Positions 8,357 through 17,620 of a DNA stretch of 35,500 nucleotides are shown here, one piece after another (position 1 is the first letter of the stretch; each line of letters opens with the position of its first letter). The notes beneath the pieces are model-generated. The model was not told where the DNA came from. It searched no databases and saw only the letters and a program-made list of their open reading frames with translations. Position numbers and translations under genes: made by a program. The DNA comes from Acidovorax delafieldii 2AN (GTDB lineage Bacteria > Pseudomonadota > Gammaproteobacteria > Burkholderiales > Burkholderiaceae_C), in NCBI RefSeq assembly GCF_000175235.1, contig NZ_ACQT01000022.1, forward strand, positions 1 through 35,500. Reading direction: 5' to 3'.

Positions 8357-9145
8357 TCAGTGCCCTCCTGCCTGCTGCTCGGCGATCACCGAGCCGAGGT
8401 AAGCCTCTTGCACGCGGGCGTTGGCGCGCACGTTGTCGGGGGTGTCAAAGGCAATGACTTCGCCATACACCACCACGGCGATCTTGTCGGCCAAGCCGAA
8501 CACCACGCCCATGTCGTGCTCGACCGTGAGCAGGGTGCGCCCTTCCGTCACTTCTTTGATGAGGTGGATGAACCGCGTGGTTTCGCTGCGGCTCATGCCG
8601 GCCGTGGGCTCGTCGAGCAGGATGACGTTGGCGCCGCCGGCAATGGTGACGCCGATCTCGAGCGCGCGCTGTTCGGCATATGTCAGGTTCACGGCCAGCG
8701 TATCGCGCTTCTTGTCGAGCTTGATCATTTCCATGAGCTGGCGGGCACGGTCGTTGGCATCGTCCAGCTTCGAAAGAAACCGCAGGAAGGTGTACTTGTA
8801 GCCCATGCTCCACAGCACGCCGCAGCGCAGGTTCTCGAACACGCTCAGCTTGGGAAAGATGTTCGTGATCTGGAAGCTGCGCGACAGCCCCATGCGATTG
8901 ATCTCGTAAGGGGGCCTGCCGTCAATGCGCTGGCCGTTCAGCAGCACTTCGCCGCTGGTGGGCCCAAAGCGGCCGCTGATGAGGTTGAACAGCGTGGACT
9001 TGCCCGCGCCATTGGGGCCAATGATGGCCACCCGCTCGCCAGGCTTCACGGCCAGGTTCACGCCGCGAATGATTTCCGTCCTGCCGAAACTCTTGCGCAG
9101 GTCGCGCAGTTCGAGTGCGCACGGTGCATTTGTCTGCATGGTCAC
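8357..9145 (-). CDS. livG: HAAT-type ABC importer ATPase, LivG-like
   Basis: A 262-residue ATPase subunit with a canonical Walker A (GPNGAGKST, about 43-51), a degenerate signature LTYAEQRALEIG in place of LSGGQ, Walker B VILLDEPTAGM and the C-terminal extension typical of LivG. It pairs with the LivF-like ATPase to drive the two permeases. A GTG start at 9145 overlaps the livM stop codon in a GTGA arrangement, favouring translational coupling. An ATG two codons downstream (9139) is the alternative. It is part of the livKHMGF run. Confidence 0.92.
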   Translation of the reverse strand: MTMQTNAPCALELRDLRKSFGRTEIIRGVNLAVKPGERVAIIGPNGAGKSTLFNLISGRFGPTSGEVLLNGQRIDGRPPYEINRMGLSRSFQITNIFPKLSVFENLRCGVLWSMGYKYTFLRFLSKLDDANDRARQLMEMIKLDKKRDTLAVNLTYAEQRALEIGVTIAGGANVILLDEPTAGMSRSETTRFIHLIKEVTEGRTLLTVEHDMGVVFGLADKIAVVVYGEVIAFDTPDNVRANARVQEAYLGSVIAEQQAGGH

Positions 9146-10464
9146 AGCGCCTCCCCCCGCTTGATTTCATGTTCGATCTCTTCCTGGATCGTTCCCCACT
9201 GCCGCACGAATTGGCGCCGGCACAGCTCAAACAGACCGAGCCCGGTGACGAGCACGAACACCGCGCCAATCCAACTGCCCACCGCGTTGGCCTGCAGCGT
9301 GGCCCCCAGAAAGTCCAGATCAGGCCCAAGCGCGGCGTTGAGTTGCAGGTGGTAGGTCATCTCGACCATGGCGGCAGCCCCCAGCACGGCCACCAGAGCG
9401 GTGCCGCCCAGCGCCAGATATGCCGGCCACAGCCCGCGCAGCTTGCCGAACTTCGCCAGGCGCAGGTTCATCATGACCAGGCTGGCAATGCCACCGGGGG
9501 CATACATCACCATGAACAGGAACACGAGGCCCAGGTACAGCAGCCAGGCCTTCGAAAGCTCCGACAGCAGCACCGACGCAAACACCAGCAGCACCGCGCC
9601 GATGATGGGCCCGAAGAAGAACGTGGCTCCACCGAGGAAGGTAAACAGCAGGTAGCCGCCCGAGCGCACCACGTTGACGCTGTCCGCGCCCGTGACGATC
9701 TCGAAGTTGATGGCCGCCAGCCCGCCCCCGATGCCCGCAAAGAAGCCGGCAATGATGAAGGCGAAATAGCGCACACGCTGCGTGTTGTAGCCGATGAATT
9801 CCACGCGCTCGGGGTTGTCGCGCACGGCGTTCAGGATACGGCCGAGGGGCGTGCCGGTAAACGCAAACATGGCGGCAGTGCAGACGAAGCAGTAGGCCGC
9901 GATCAGGTAATACACCTGGATGGCAGGGCCGAACGTGATGCCGAAAAGCGGCTGGCCGTACACGCGGTCGGTGGTGATGCCGCCTTCGCCCCCGAAGAAT
10001 TCGGGGAACATCAGCGCCATCGACGCCACCAGTTCGCCAATGCCCAGCGTGATCATGGCAAACGTGGTGCCCGACTTCTTGGTCGTCACGAAGCCCAGCA
10101 GGACGGCGAAGAACATGCCTGCCAGTCCCCCCACCAGCGGGATCAACAGCAGCGGCACCGGCAGCGCTCCCTTGCCGGCAAGGTTCATCGCGTGGATGGC
10201 GATGAACGAGCCCAGCCCCGTATACACGGCGTGCCCGAAGCTCAGCATGCCGCCCTGCCCCAACAGCATGTTGTACGACAGGCAGATGATGATGAGATAG
10301 CCGATCTGCGACAGCATGGTGAGCGCCAGGCTGCTGCGAAACAGCATCGGTGCAACGATGAGCACGAGGGCAAACACCCCCCAGACGACCAGGCGCCCCA
10401 CGTTCCAGGGTTTGAACCGGTAGTACTGCGTGGGCGGCGAAACGGATGATGTGGTGGACTTCAT
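9142..10464 (-). CDS. livM: HAAT-type ABC importer permease, LivM-like
   Basis: A 440-residue multi-spanning inner-membrane permease, long for LivM because of an extended C-terminal membrane and tail segment (about 335-440, ending in a charged EEIEHEIKRGE stretch). The family phrase GQGGMLSFGHAVYTGLGSF, which follows the first helices, is clear. It forms the transport pore with the LivH-like permease. It starts 4 bp after the livH stop codon and overlaps livG, so translation is coupled. The substrate class is branched-chain or other hydrophobic acids by family; the beta-oxidation context suggests a carboxylic acid. Confidence 0.92.
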   Translation of the reverse strand: MKSTTSSVSPPTQYYRFKPWNVGRLVVWGVFALVLIVAPMLFRSSLALTMLSQIGYLIIICLSYNMLLGQGGMLSFGHAVYTGLGSFIAIHAMNLAGKGALPVPLLLIPLVGGLAGMFFAVLLGFVTTKKSGTTFAMITLGIGELVASMALMFPEFFGGEGGITTDRVYGQPLFGITFGPAIQVYYLIAAYCFVCTAAMFAFTGTPLGRILNAVRDNPERVEFIGYNTQRVRYFAFIIAGFFAGIGGGLAAINFEIVTGADSVNVVRSGGYLLFTFLGGATFFFGPIIGAVLLVFASVLLSELSKAWLLYLGLVFLFMVMYAPGGIASLVMMNLRLAKFGKLRGLWPAYLALGGTALVAVLGAAAMVEMTYHLQLNAALGPDLDFLGATLQANAVGSWIGAVFVLVTGLGLFELCRRQFVRQWGTIQEEIEHEIKRGEAL

Positions 10465-10468
10465 GGCC

Positions 10469-11422
10469 TCAGTCTTCCCGTGTGCCCAGAAGGCCCTTGG
10501 GGCGGAAGATCAAAATCAGAACGAGAAAAAGGTAGGGCAGGATGGGCGCCACCTGCGACACCGTCAGCTTGAGCAAGGGCCATCCGAAGGTGGCCTCGGA
10601 AACCGCCATGCCCATGCTTTGCAGCGCCGAAGCCAGCGAGTAGTCGATGGCGACCGCAAAGGTCTGCACCAGGCCGATCAGCAGCGATGCCAGAAACGCC
10701 CCGGCCAGTGAGCCCATGCCGCCCACCACCACCACCACGAAGATGATGGAGCCCACCGAACCGGCCATGGCGGGTTCGGTCACATAGGTGTTGCCGCCGA
10801 TCACGCCGGCCAGCCCCGCCAGGGCCGCGCCGCCGCCAAACACCATCATGAACACGCGTGGCACGTTGTGCCCCAGCGCTTCCACCATTTCAGGGTGCTT
10901 GAGTGCCGCCTGAATCACCAGGCCGATGCGGGTGCGCGTGAGCAGCAGCCATACCGACACCAGCATCAGCAGGGCCACCAGCATCACGAAGGAGCGCGAC
11001 TTGGGAAACTGCGTGCCGTACAGCGTGAACAAGGGGCCCTGCAGCTGGGTCGGCAGGCCGTAGGGAACCGTGGAGCGGCCCCATACAAGCTGCACCAGCT
11101 CCAGAATCAGATACGACAGCCCGAAAGTGACCAGCAGCTCGGGTACGTGCCCGAACTTGTGCACGCGGCGCAGGCTGTAACGCTCGAACGCTGCGCCCAG
11201 CGCGCCCACGGCCAGGGGCGCTACCAGCAGCGCAGGCCAGAACCCCACCACGCTGGAGATGGTGTAGGCAAAGTAGGCCCCCAGCATGTAGAAACTGGTG
11301 TGCGCGAAGTTGAGCACGCCCATCATGCTGAAGATCAGCGTGAGGCCGGAACTCAGCATGAACAGCAGCAGCCCGTAGCTGACGCCGTTCAGCAGAGAGA
11401 TCACGAAAAACTCAAGATTCAT
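10469..11422 (-). CDS. livH: HAAT-type ABC importer permease, LivH-like
   Basis: A 317-residue integral membrane permease of normal LivH length. The N terminus has the family hallmark GLTLIFSMMGVLNFAHTSF followed by MLGAYFAY, and the central part has the GGMGSLAGAFLASLLIG loop expected to contact an ATPase. It forms the membrane channel with LivM. The start ATG lies 21 bp after the U-tract of a terminator that separates it from the binding-protein gene, so the permease genes are probably expressed at a lower level than the binding protein. It runs directly into livM. Confidence 0.92.
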   Translation of the reverse strand: MNLEFFVISLLNGVSYGLLLFMLSSGLTLIFSMMGVLNFAHTSFYMLGAYFAYTISSVVGFWPALLVAPLAVGALGAAFERYSLRRVHKFGHVPELLVTFGLSYLILELVQLVWGRSTVPYGLPTQLQGPLFTLYGTQFPKSRSFVMLVALLMLVSVWLLLTRTRIGLVIQAALKHPEMVEALGHNVPRVFMMVFGGGAALAGLAGVIGGNTYVTEPAMAGSVGSIIFVVVVVGGMGSLAGAFLASLLIGLVQTFAVAIDYSLASALQSMGMAVSEATFGWPLLKLTVSQVAPILPYLFLVLILIFRPKGLLGTRED

Positions 11423-11443
11423 TGAAATTCTTCACCGCAGGGT

Positions 11444-11471
11444 AAAAAAAAGGCCCGAGGACATCGGGCCT
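11444..11471 (-). terminator. Intra-operon terminator between livK-like and livH
   Basis: On the minus strand an 8-bp stem AGGCCCGA/TCGGGCCT with a 5-nt loop is followed directly by a run of T (A run 11444-11451 on the plus strand). This is a textbook intrinsic terminator, 20 bp past the binding-protein stop codon. It would let partial readthrough set a high binding-protein to permease ratio. Confidence 0.9.
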
Positions 11472-11491
11472 CCGAAGAACACCAACCGCGC

Positions 11492-12724
11492 TCAGGGGCG
11501 CTTCATCTGGCACGAGGTGGGCGTGCTGGCAACATAGGGTTCGTAGTACTTCACCGGGATGAAGGTGTAACCCGTGCTCTCGGAATCCAGCGGGTATTTG
11601 CCACCGGCCTTTTCCCACTTCGAAATGAACAGGCCTTGCTGCAGCTGGTGGTCGGTCTTACGCATTTCGACCTCGCCATTGAAGCTTTTGAACTTCATGC
11701 CTTCCAGTACGGCCGCCACCTTGACCGGGTCGGTGGACTTGGCTTTCACAAAGGCGCTGTCCAGCATGCTGAAGGCGTGGTACACAGCGCCTGTATACAT
11801 GTCGTCGTTGAACTTCTTTTTGTAGTCCACCACGATCTTGTTGATCTCGCCAGGCAGATTCAAGTGGGCGTAGGCCACCATGTAGACATGGCCCGCTGCA
11901 GAGGCGCCCATGGCGGTGGGGGCGCCAGTGACCGAGCCGTAGTAGGTGTAGAAGTTGACGTTGTTGAGGCCGGCATCGTTGGCGGCCTTGATGAGCAGCG
12001 CCAGGTCAGAACCCCAGTTGCCGGTGATCACGGAGTCGGCACCCGACTGCTTGATCTTGGCAATGTAGGGCGAAAAATCGCGCACCTGGGCCAACGGCGC
12101 AAGATCGTCACCCACGATTTGCACATCAGGGCGCTTGCGCTTGAGCATTTCCTTGGCGTATTTGGAAACCTGGTGACCGTGCGAGTAGTTCTGGTTGATC
12201 AGGTAGACCTTCTTGACTTCAGGCTGGTCTTTCATGAAGGTGGTCAGCGCTTCCATCTTCATGGAAGTGTCTGCATCCAGACGGAAGTGCCAATAGCTGC
12301 ACTTGCTGTTGGTGAGGTCGGGGTCCACGGCCGCATAGTTGAGGAACAGGACTTCCTTGCCGGGATTTCGCGCGTTGTGTTTTTCCAGCGCATCCATGAT
12401 GGCAAGGGCCGGGCCCGAGCCGTTACCCTGCACCACATAGCGCGCGCCCTGGTCCATGGCCGAGCGCAGGGCGCTGGTGGTTTCTTGTGGGCTGAGTTTG
12501 TTGTCGATGCCGATGATTTCAAATTTGACACCGGCTGCATTCTTTTTGTTGAACTCTTCCGCCAAAAACTGAAAGCTCTTGAGCTGGTTCGTTCCTACCG
12601 CGGCCATGAGGCCCGAGAGTGGATCCAGCCAGGCGATCTTGACAGTCTCGCCCTTTTGGGCAAAAGCGCCGCCAGCGCTTACCAGAATGACGGATGCAGC
12701 TACTGCTTTGATAGCAAATTTCAT
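11492..12724 (-). CDS. HAAT-type periplasmic substrate-binding protein, LivK-like
   Basis: A 410-residue periplasmic binding protein of type-I fold. The signal peptide is clear (MKFAIKAVAA, a hydrophobic core, cleavage likely after AFA at 20-22). The mature part starts with VKIAWLDPLSGLMAAVGTN, the usual opening of branched-chain amino acid/amide/carboxylate receptors. It is longer than E. coli LivK (about 345 mature residues), which fits the subgroup binding larger organic acids rather than leucine. It begins the transporter gene run and is followed by an intrinsic terminator that should raise its level relative to the permeases. I name the family only, because the ligand is unknown. The start is the ATG with the signal peptide; 17 upstream in-frame codons are ignored. 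Confidence 0.92.
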   Translation of the reverse strand: MKFAIKAVAASVILVSAGGAFAQKGETVKIAWLDPLSGLMAAVGTNQLKSFQFLAEEFNKKNAAGVKFEIIGIDNKLSPQETTSALRSAMDQGARYVVQGNGSGPALAIMDALEKHNARNPGKEVLFLNYAAVDPDLTNSKCSYWHFRLDADTSMKMEALTTFMKDQPEVKKVYLINQNYSHGHQVSKYAKEMLKRKRPDVQIVGDDLAPLAQVRDFSPYIAKIKQSGADSVITGNWGSDLALLIKAANDAGLNNVNFYTYYGSVTGAPTAMGASAAGHVYMVAYAHLNLPGEINKIVVDYKKKFNDDMYTGAVYHAFSMLDSAFVKAKSTDPVKVAAVLEGMKFKSFNGEVEMRKTDHQLQQGLFISKWEKAGGKYPLDSESTGYTFIPVKYYEPYVASTPTSCQMKRP

Positions 12725-12844
12725 AGTCTTGTCTCCTGTTGAATCAACCGAACGCAGCGTACCGCGTTGCACCAAACCACCCCTCAGGGATTGCCCCTAG
12801 CAGCTATCGCGCAGGCGACTGGGCTGCCAAAAGCCAAAGGCATG

Positions 12845-12900
12845 CCGCTGGCGCCCGGCATGCCAGCGGGCGCCGCGCTCCCCCGAGCGCCGCGCCCGCT
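12845..12900 (-). terminator. Strong hairpins after acyl-CoA synthetase gene
   Basis: Five bp past the synthetase gene, AGCGGGCGC-C-GCGCTC (12865-12880) pairs with GAGCGC-C-GCGCCCGCT (12885-12900), 15 paired bases with one mismatch and a CCCC loop. A second, alternative hairpin CCGCTGGC/GCCAGCGG (12845-12869) overlaps it. There is no U-tract, so this is a stable 3' end or processing structure rather than a classic terminator. The two hairpins share bases and cannot both form. Confidence 0.55.
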
Positions 12901-12905
12901 GCGGT

Positions 12906-14549
12906 TCACAGGCCGGGCAGGCGGTAGTCCTTGAGCTGTTCGCGCAGCTTGGCCTTGAGCATCTTTCCGGTGGCGCCGATCGGAATGGCATCGACAAACA
13001 CCACATCGTCGGGCACCTGCCACTTGGCGGTCTTGCCTTCGTAGAAGGCCAGCAGCTCTTCGCGGCTCACTTCGGCACCAGGCTTCAGGGCCACTGCGAT
13101 GATCGGGCGCTCATCCCATTTGGGGTGCGGCATGCCAATGCACGCCGCCATGGCGATGGCCGGGTGTGCCATGGCGATGTTCTCGATGTCGATGGAGCTG
13201 ATCCACTCGCCGCCAGACTTGATCACGTCCTTGCTGCGGTCGGTGATCTGCATGAAACCATCCGCGTCGATGGTGGCCACGTCGCCCGTGGGGAACCAGC
13301 CGCGCCCCTGCGCATCGGGCACCAGTGGGCTGCCGCCTTCGCTGCGGTAATAGTCGGCCACGATCCACGGGCCCTTCACCAGCAGGTCGCCATAGCTCTT
13401 GCCATCCCAGGGCAGTTCATTGCCCGCGCTGTCTACGATCTTCATGTCCACGCCGTAGATGGCGCGCCCCTGCTTTTGCAGGATCTTCATCTGCCCATCG
13501 CGCGGCAAAGCCAGGTGCTTGTTCTTGAGCGTGCACAGCGTGCCCAGCGGGCTCATCTCGGTCATGCCCCAGGCATGCAGCACCGACACCCCGAACTCAT
13601 CCTGGAAGGCATGGATCATGGCTGGCGGGCATGCCGAGCCGCCAATCACTGTGCGATTGAGGGTGCTGAACTTCAGGCCCCCGGCCTTCACATGGTTCAG
13701 CAGCATCTGCCAGACCGTTGGCACGCCGGCCGCGAACGTCACGCCCTCGGCTTCGATGAGTTCATAGACCGACTTGCCATCGAGCGCAGGCCCTGGAAAC
13801 ACCAGCTTGCAACCCGTGAGCGGCGCCGAGTAAGGAATGCCCCAGGCATTGACGTGGAACATGGGCACCACGGGCAGCACGGAATCGCGCGCAGAGAGAT
13901 TCATCACGTCGGGTAGCGCGGCCGCGTAGGCGTGCAGCGTGGTGGAACGGTGGCTGTAGAGCGCGGCCTTGGGGTTGCCGGTGGTGCCACTGGTGTAGCA
14001 CATGCTCGAGGCCGAGTTCTCGTCAAACACCGGCCAGGCGTATTCGCTGGAGGCGCCGCCGATCCACGCCTCGTAGCTCACGAGGCCGGGAATACCCGAG
14101 TCAGCGGGCAGCTTGTCAGCATCGCACAGCGCCACCCACTTCTTCACCGAAGGGCAGCGCGCGTGCACGGCCTGCACCAGGGGCAGGAAGCTGGTGTCAA
14201 AGCACAGCACCTGGTCTTCCGCGTGGTTGACGATCCAGGCGATCTGGTCGGGGTGCAGGCGCGGGTTGATGGTGTGCAGCACGCGGCCCGAGCCGCTGAC
14301 CCCAAAGTACATCTCCATGTGGCGATAGCCGTTCCATGCCAGCGAAGCGACGCGGTCGCTGAACTGCAGGCCCATGCCATCCAGCACGTTGGCCAGTTGC
14401 TTGGAGCGGCGCGAGAGGTCGCGGTAGGTGTAGCGATGGATGTCTCCCTCGACCCGGCGAGAAACGATTTCTGCATCGCCGTGGTGCCGTTCGGCAAACT
14501 CGATCAGCGACGAAATCAGCAGTGGTTGGCTCTGCATCAGGCCCAGCAT
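12906..14549 (-). CDS. Fatty-acyl-CoA synthetase (AMP-forming, AlkK-like)
   Basis: A 547-residue member of the adenylate-forming superfamily that activates a fatty or related carboxylic acid to its CoA thioester with ATP. The AMP-binding P-loop [12 protein letters not shown] is at about 185-196, and the [12 protein letters not shown] motif, the [16 protein letters not shown] hinge region and a late [15 protein letters not shown] motif carrying the C-terminal catalytic Lys are all visible. Length and style match medium/long-chain synthetases of the AlkK type. A good AAGGAG ribosome-binding site lies 6 bp before the ATG. It precedes the Liv-type transporter and the beta-oxidation genes on the same strand, and a Crp/Fnr regulator gene is divergent, so it probably activates the acid brought in by that transporter. 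Confidence 0.93.
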   Translation of the reverse strand: MLGLMQSQPLLISSLIEFAERHHGDAEIVSRRVEGDIHRYTYRDLSRRSKQLANVLDGMGLQFSDRVASLAWNGYRHMEMYFGVSGSGRVLHTINPRLHPDQIAWIVNHAEDQVLCFDTSFLPLVQAVHARCPSVKKWVALCDADKLPADSGIPGLVSYEAWIGGASSEYAWPVFDENSASSMCYTSGTTGNPKAALYSHRSTTLHAYAAALPDVMNLSARDSVLPVVPMFHVNAWGIPYSAPLTGCKLVFPGPALDGKSVYELIEAEGVTFAAGVPTVWQMLLNHVKAGGLKFSTLNRTVIGGSACPPAMIHAFQDEFGVSVLHAWGMTEMSPLGTLCTLKNKHLALPRDGQMKILQKQGRAIYGVDMKIVDSAGNELPWDGKSYGDLLVKGPWIVADYYRSEGGSPLVPDAQGRGWFPTGDVATIDADGFMQITDRSKDVIKSGGEWISSIDIENIAMAHPAIAMAACIGMPHPKWDERPIIAVALKPGAEVSREELLAFYEGKTAKWQVPDDVVFVDAIPIGATGKMLKAKLREQLKDYRLPGL

Positions 14550-14919
14550 GTGCGCTCCTTGAATGTCATGTTGTTTGGAATCCTTATCCTACCGTGGCAA
14601 GGTCGCGCAAACGCTTACGCCGCGCGCCCTGCAGGCCGCCCCTGCCGCTGCTCGGCCGCCGTTGCAAACGCACGTGGATGCAAGGCGCCAAGCCGCTCTC
14701 GGCCCGTGCGACAGTCTGCAGCGTTTCGCGCTCGGCGCCAACACATGTCGCGCGGCTGACAGGTGGCGCGGGTTTTCCCGCCCCTGCAACCGAGGATGCC
14801 CTGGCTTCCATTCACGCCCTTTTTCATCGGCAGCGGGGCGGCCGCGCCCCCTCCCCGGAAATGCACCAGGTCCGTCAGCCATCCGGCGCAGCCAGCCCCC
14901 CCCGGCGCCGCGCGGCACA
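14550..14919. other. 370-bp divergent promoter region
   Basis: This gap lies between the acyl-CoA synthetase gene (minus) and the Crp/Fnr gene (plus). The frame of the regulator stays open through it, but the translated stretch is rich in Arg/Pro/Ala and not family-like, so I read it as non-coding. It must hold the promoters of both genes. I see the synthetase ribosome-binding site at 14555-14560 but no clear TTGAT-N4-ATCAA Crp/Fnr box. Confidence 0.5.
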
Positions 14920-15612
14920 ATGCAGGCAATGTTTGCCGCCCCCTCAGCACAGCGATTCATCGCCACCCAGCAGTGGTTCCACAGCCTTTCGCCGGGGCGG
15001 CAGGAAGAAGTGCGCGATACCGTGCAGACACTGCAGGGCGACAAGGGCGAAACCATGCTGGCGGCGGGCACCCCGGTTCAGGGTTGGTACGCCGTGCTCA
15101 ACGGCCTGGTGATGCTGCACAGCCCGGAAGCGCGCGGGCGGCATTCCGCTTTTCTGGGCGTGCCCGATGGCGAGTGGTTCGGTGAAGGCTCGGCCATGAA
15201 GCCCGAACCCCGCCGCTACCACGTCGTCGCTTTGCGCGAAACACGCCTGCTGTGCCTGCCGCTGCCGCTGTTCTCGGCGCTGCGCGACACCAGCCTTGCG
15301 TTCAACCAGTACCTGGCCAACCACTTGAACATGCGGCTCGGCCAGGCCATGGCCATCATCGAAGCCGGACGCATGCGCTCGCCCGAGCACCGCGTGGCGC
15401 TGTACTTGAGCCCCCTGTTCTGGCGCAGTACGCGGCGCATTCTGCTCACGCAGGAAGAACTGGGGCACCTCGCGGGGCTGTCGCGCCAAACGGTCAACCG
15501 CGTACTGCGGGCCCTGGAGGCCCTGCACATCGTCACGCTGGACCTGGGCCGCGTGGCCGTGGTGGACGACGACGCCCTGCGCGCCTACCTGGCGGCCACC
15601 ATCGACCACTGA
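14920..15612 (+). CDS. Crp/Fnr-family transcriptional regulator
   Basis: A 230-residue protein with an N-terminal cyclic-nucleotide-binding-like beta-roll (about 20-130, containing [13 protein letters not shown] and [10 protein letters not shown]), a dimerisation helix, and a C-terminal winged helix-turn-helix ([25 protein letters not shown]). The recognition helix SRQTVNRVL is typical. There is no four-cysteine cluster, so it is not an oxygen-sensing Fnr. The effector is unknown, and the beta-roll lacks an obvious cAMP-binding Arg-Ser pair. I choose the ATG at 14920; a second at 14929 is equally possible. It is divergent from the acyl-CoA synthetase gene and may control it. Confidence 0.85.
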   Translation: MQAMFAAPSAQRFIATQQWFHSLSPGRQEEVRDTVQTLQGDKGETMLAAGTPVQGWYAVLNGLVMLHSPEARGRHSAFLGVPDGEWFGEGSAMKPEPRRYHVVALRETRLLCLPLPLFSALRDTSLAFNQYLANHLNMRLGQAMAIIEAGRMRSPEHRVALYLSPLFWRSTRRILLTQEELGHLAGLSRQTVNRVLRALEALHIVTLDLGRVAVVDDDALRAYLAATIDH

Positions 15613-15688
15613 ACCGTCGCGCGCAGCGCGCACGCGCACGCAAGGCCCTGCGGGCGCCGGGGCATCCCGACTACGAGACAATGCCCCC

Positions 15689-17173
15689 ATGAACCCGCAT
15701 GCCGACCACCCTCTCGCCCCGCCGCTGGACCTGGCGGGCGATCGCGGCGGTTTTGCGAGCCTGGGCCCGGCCTTCTTCACCCGCCTGGATCCCACGCCCT
15801 TGCCCCAGCCCTACTGGGTGGGCATCAGCAGCAGTGTGGCGGAGCTGCTGGACCTGGACGCACAGTGGATGGCATCCGACGAAGCCCTGCAGGTGTTCAC
15901 GGGCAATGCCTGCCCTGTCGGCAGCCGCCCGCTGGCCAGTGTCTACAGCGGCCACCAATTTGGCGTCTGGGCAGGACAGCTGGGCGATGGCCGCGCCATC
16001 CTGCTGGGGGAGACCACCGAAGGGCTGGAAGTGCAGCTCAAGGGCAGCGGCCGCACCCCGTACTCGCGCATGGGCGATGGGCGTGCCGTGCTGCGCTCGA
16101 GCATCCGCGAATTTCTCTGCAGCGAAGCCATGCATGCGCTGGGCATACCCACGTCGCGCGCCCTGTGCGTGACGGGCTCACCGGCCCCCGTGCGCCGTGA
16201 AGAGACGGAAACCGCCGCCGTCGTGACCCGAGTGGCCCCCAGCTTCGTCCGTTTTGGCCACTTCGAGCATTTCGCCGCGCGCGACATGCAAACGGAGTTG
16301 CACGCCCTGGCCGACTATGTGATCGAGCGCTATTACCCGGCCTGCCGCACGGCGCCGCAGCCTGCCAGCAACGCCTACGCAGCCTTGTTGCAGGCCGTGA
16401 GCGAGCGCACCGCAACGCTCATGGCGCACTGGCAGGCCGTGGGTTTTTGCCACGGTGTGATGAACACCGACAACATGAGCATCCTGGGCCTGACCATCGA
16501 CTATGGCCCGTTCCAGTTTCTGGATGCCTTCGTGCCCGGCCATGTCTGCAACCACAGCGACACGCAGGGCCGCTATGCATACAACCGCCAGCCCAACGTG
16601 GCTTACTGGAATCTCTTTTGCCTGGCGCAGGCGTTGCTGCCGCTGATCGGCGATGAAGGCGTGGCACGCACGGCCCTCGAGTCATACAAAACCGTCTTCT
16701 CCACCAACTTCATGGCCCAGATGCGGCGCAAGCTGGGCCTTGCGGACGCGGCGCCCGCCGACGGTGAACTGATCGATGCCATTTTGCTGCTGCTGGCCAG
16801 GGAGGGTGTCGACCACACCATCTTCTGGCGACGCCTTTCGCATGCCGTGGCCCGGCACGATTTCGCGCCAGTGCGAGACCTTTTTCTCGACGGCGCCGGA
16901 TGGGACCGGTGGTTGCTATCTTATTCGGAGCGCATTGCGCAGACGGATAAAGCGCAATCTGGCGATTTGATGCTGAAAACCAATCCCAAGTTCGTGCTGC
17001 GCAACCACTTGGGCGAACAGGCCATCCGGGCGGCGAAACTCGGCGACTTCAGCCCCGTCCAAACCTTGCTGCACCTGCTGGAGCACCCCTTCGACGAACA
17101 CCCTGGCCATGACGCCTGGGCCGACTTTCCGCCCGACTGGGCCTCTTCCATCGAGATCAGTTGTTCATCATGA
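15689..17173 (+). CDS. selO: SelO/YdiU-family protein adenylyltransferase
   Basis: A 494-residue pseudokinase-fold enzyme of the selenoprotein-O family, which transfers AMP from ATP to Ser/Thr/Tyr of target proteins. Family motifs are intact: [21 protein letters not shown] (Lys118 in the nucleotide site), [10 protein letters not shown] (255-264, catalytic Asp/Asn) and DYGP (271-274, metal-binding Asp). It ends in SCSS; the conserved C-terminal Cys492 corresponds to the redox-active Cys (Sec in mammals). Length is normal. It overlaps msrB by 4 bp, so it is co-translated with a methionine sulfoxide reductase, consistent with the known link of SelO to oxidative stress. No good ribosome-binding site precedes the ATG; a GACAAT -10-like hexamer lies 6 bp before it. 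Confidence 0.95.
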   Translation: MNPHADHPLAPPLDLAGDRGGFASLGPAFFTRLDPTPLPQPYWVGISSSVAELLDLDAQWMASDEALQVFTGNACPVGSRPLASVYSGHQFGVWAGQLGDGRAILLGETTEGLEVQLKGSGRTPYSRMGDGRAVLRSSIREFLCSEAMHALGIPTSRALCVTGSPAPVRREETETAAVVTRVAPSFVRFGHFEHFAARDMQTELHALADYVIERYYPACRTAPQPASNAYAALLQAVSERTATLMAHWQAVGFCHGVMNTDNMSILGLTIDYGPFQFLDAFVPGHVCNHSDTQGRYAYNRQPNVAYWNLFCLAQALLPLIGDEGVARTALESYKTVFSTNFMAQMRRKLGLADAAPADGELIDAILLLLAREGVDHTIFWRRLSHAVARHDFAPVRDLFLDGAGWDRWLLSYSERIAQTDKAQSGDLMLKTNPKFVLRNHLGEQAIRAAKLGDFSPVQTLLHLLEHPFDEHPGHDAWADFPPDWASSIEISCSS

Positions 17174-17583
17174 CCTTTCCAGTCCAGAAGACCGACGCCG
17201 AATGGCAAGCCATCCTGCGCGAAAAAGGCGCCGAGCCTGCAGCCCTGCAGGTTACGCGCCATGCCGCCACCGAGCGCCCTTTCACCGGCAAATACGAAGC
17301 CCACTGGGCCGATGGCAGCTACCATTGCGTCTGCTGCGGTGCCAAGCTGTTTGACGCGGCCACCAAGTTCGACGCTGGCTGCGGCTGGCCCAGCTTTTCG
17401 CAGGCCGTGCCGGGCGCCATCGCCGAAATCGTCGATCGCAGCCACGGCATGGTTCGCACCGAAACCGTGTGTGCACAATGCGGGGCGCACCTGGGCCACG
17501 TGTTCGAAGACGGACCGGCCCCGACCGGCCTGCGCTACTGCATGAATTCGGCCTCGCTCGATTTCGAGCCCGAAGCCCCTTGA
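17170..17583 (+). CDS. msrB: Peptide-methionine (R)-S-oxide reductase MsrB
   Basis: A 137-residue cytoplasmic enzyme (no signal peptide) that reduces the R epimer of methionine sulfoxide in proteins with thioredoxin as donor. Two zinc-binding CxxC pairs are present (Cys53/Cys56 and Cys101/Cys104). The catalytic Cys124 is in RYCMNSASL, and Cys71 in GCGWPSF is the likely resolving cysteine. Length is usual. The start is the ATG at 17170, which overlaps the selO stop codon as ATGA; an ATG three codons earlier is in frame but less likely. Overlap with selO implies translational coupling and a shared redox-repair role. Confidence 0.96.
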   Translation: MTFPVQKTDAEWQAILREKGAEPAALQVTRHAATERPFTGKYEAHWADGSYHCVCCGAKLFDAATKFDAGCGWPSFSQAVPGAIAEIVDRSHGMVRTETVCAQCGAHLGHVFEDGPAPTGLRYCMNSASLDFEPEAP

Positions 17584-17620
17584 ACCGGCCCCTGCGGCCC
17601 CGACCCCCTACCCCGGCGAC

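Noticed and set aside
14563-14919. 119-codon N-terminal extension of the Crp/Fnr protein
   Set aside because: The translation is Arg/Pro/Ala-rich and unlike any domain, and the usual Crp/Fnr length is reached from the ATG at 14920.
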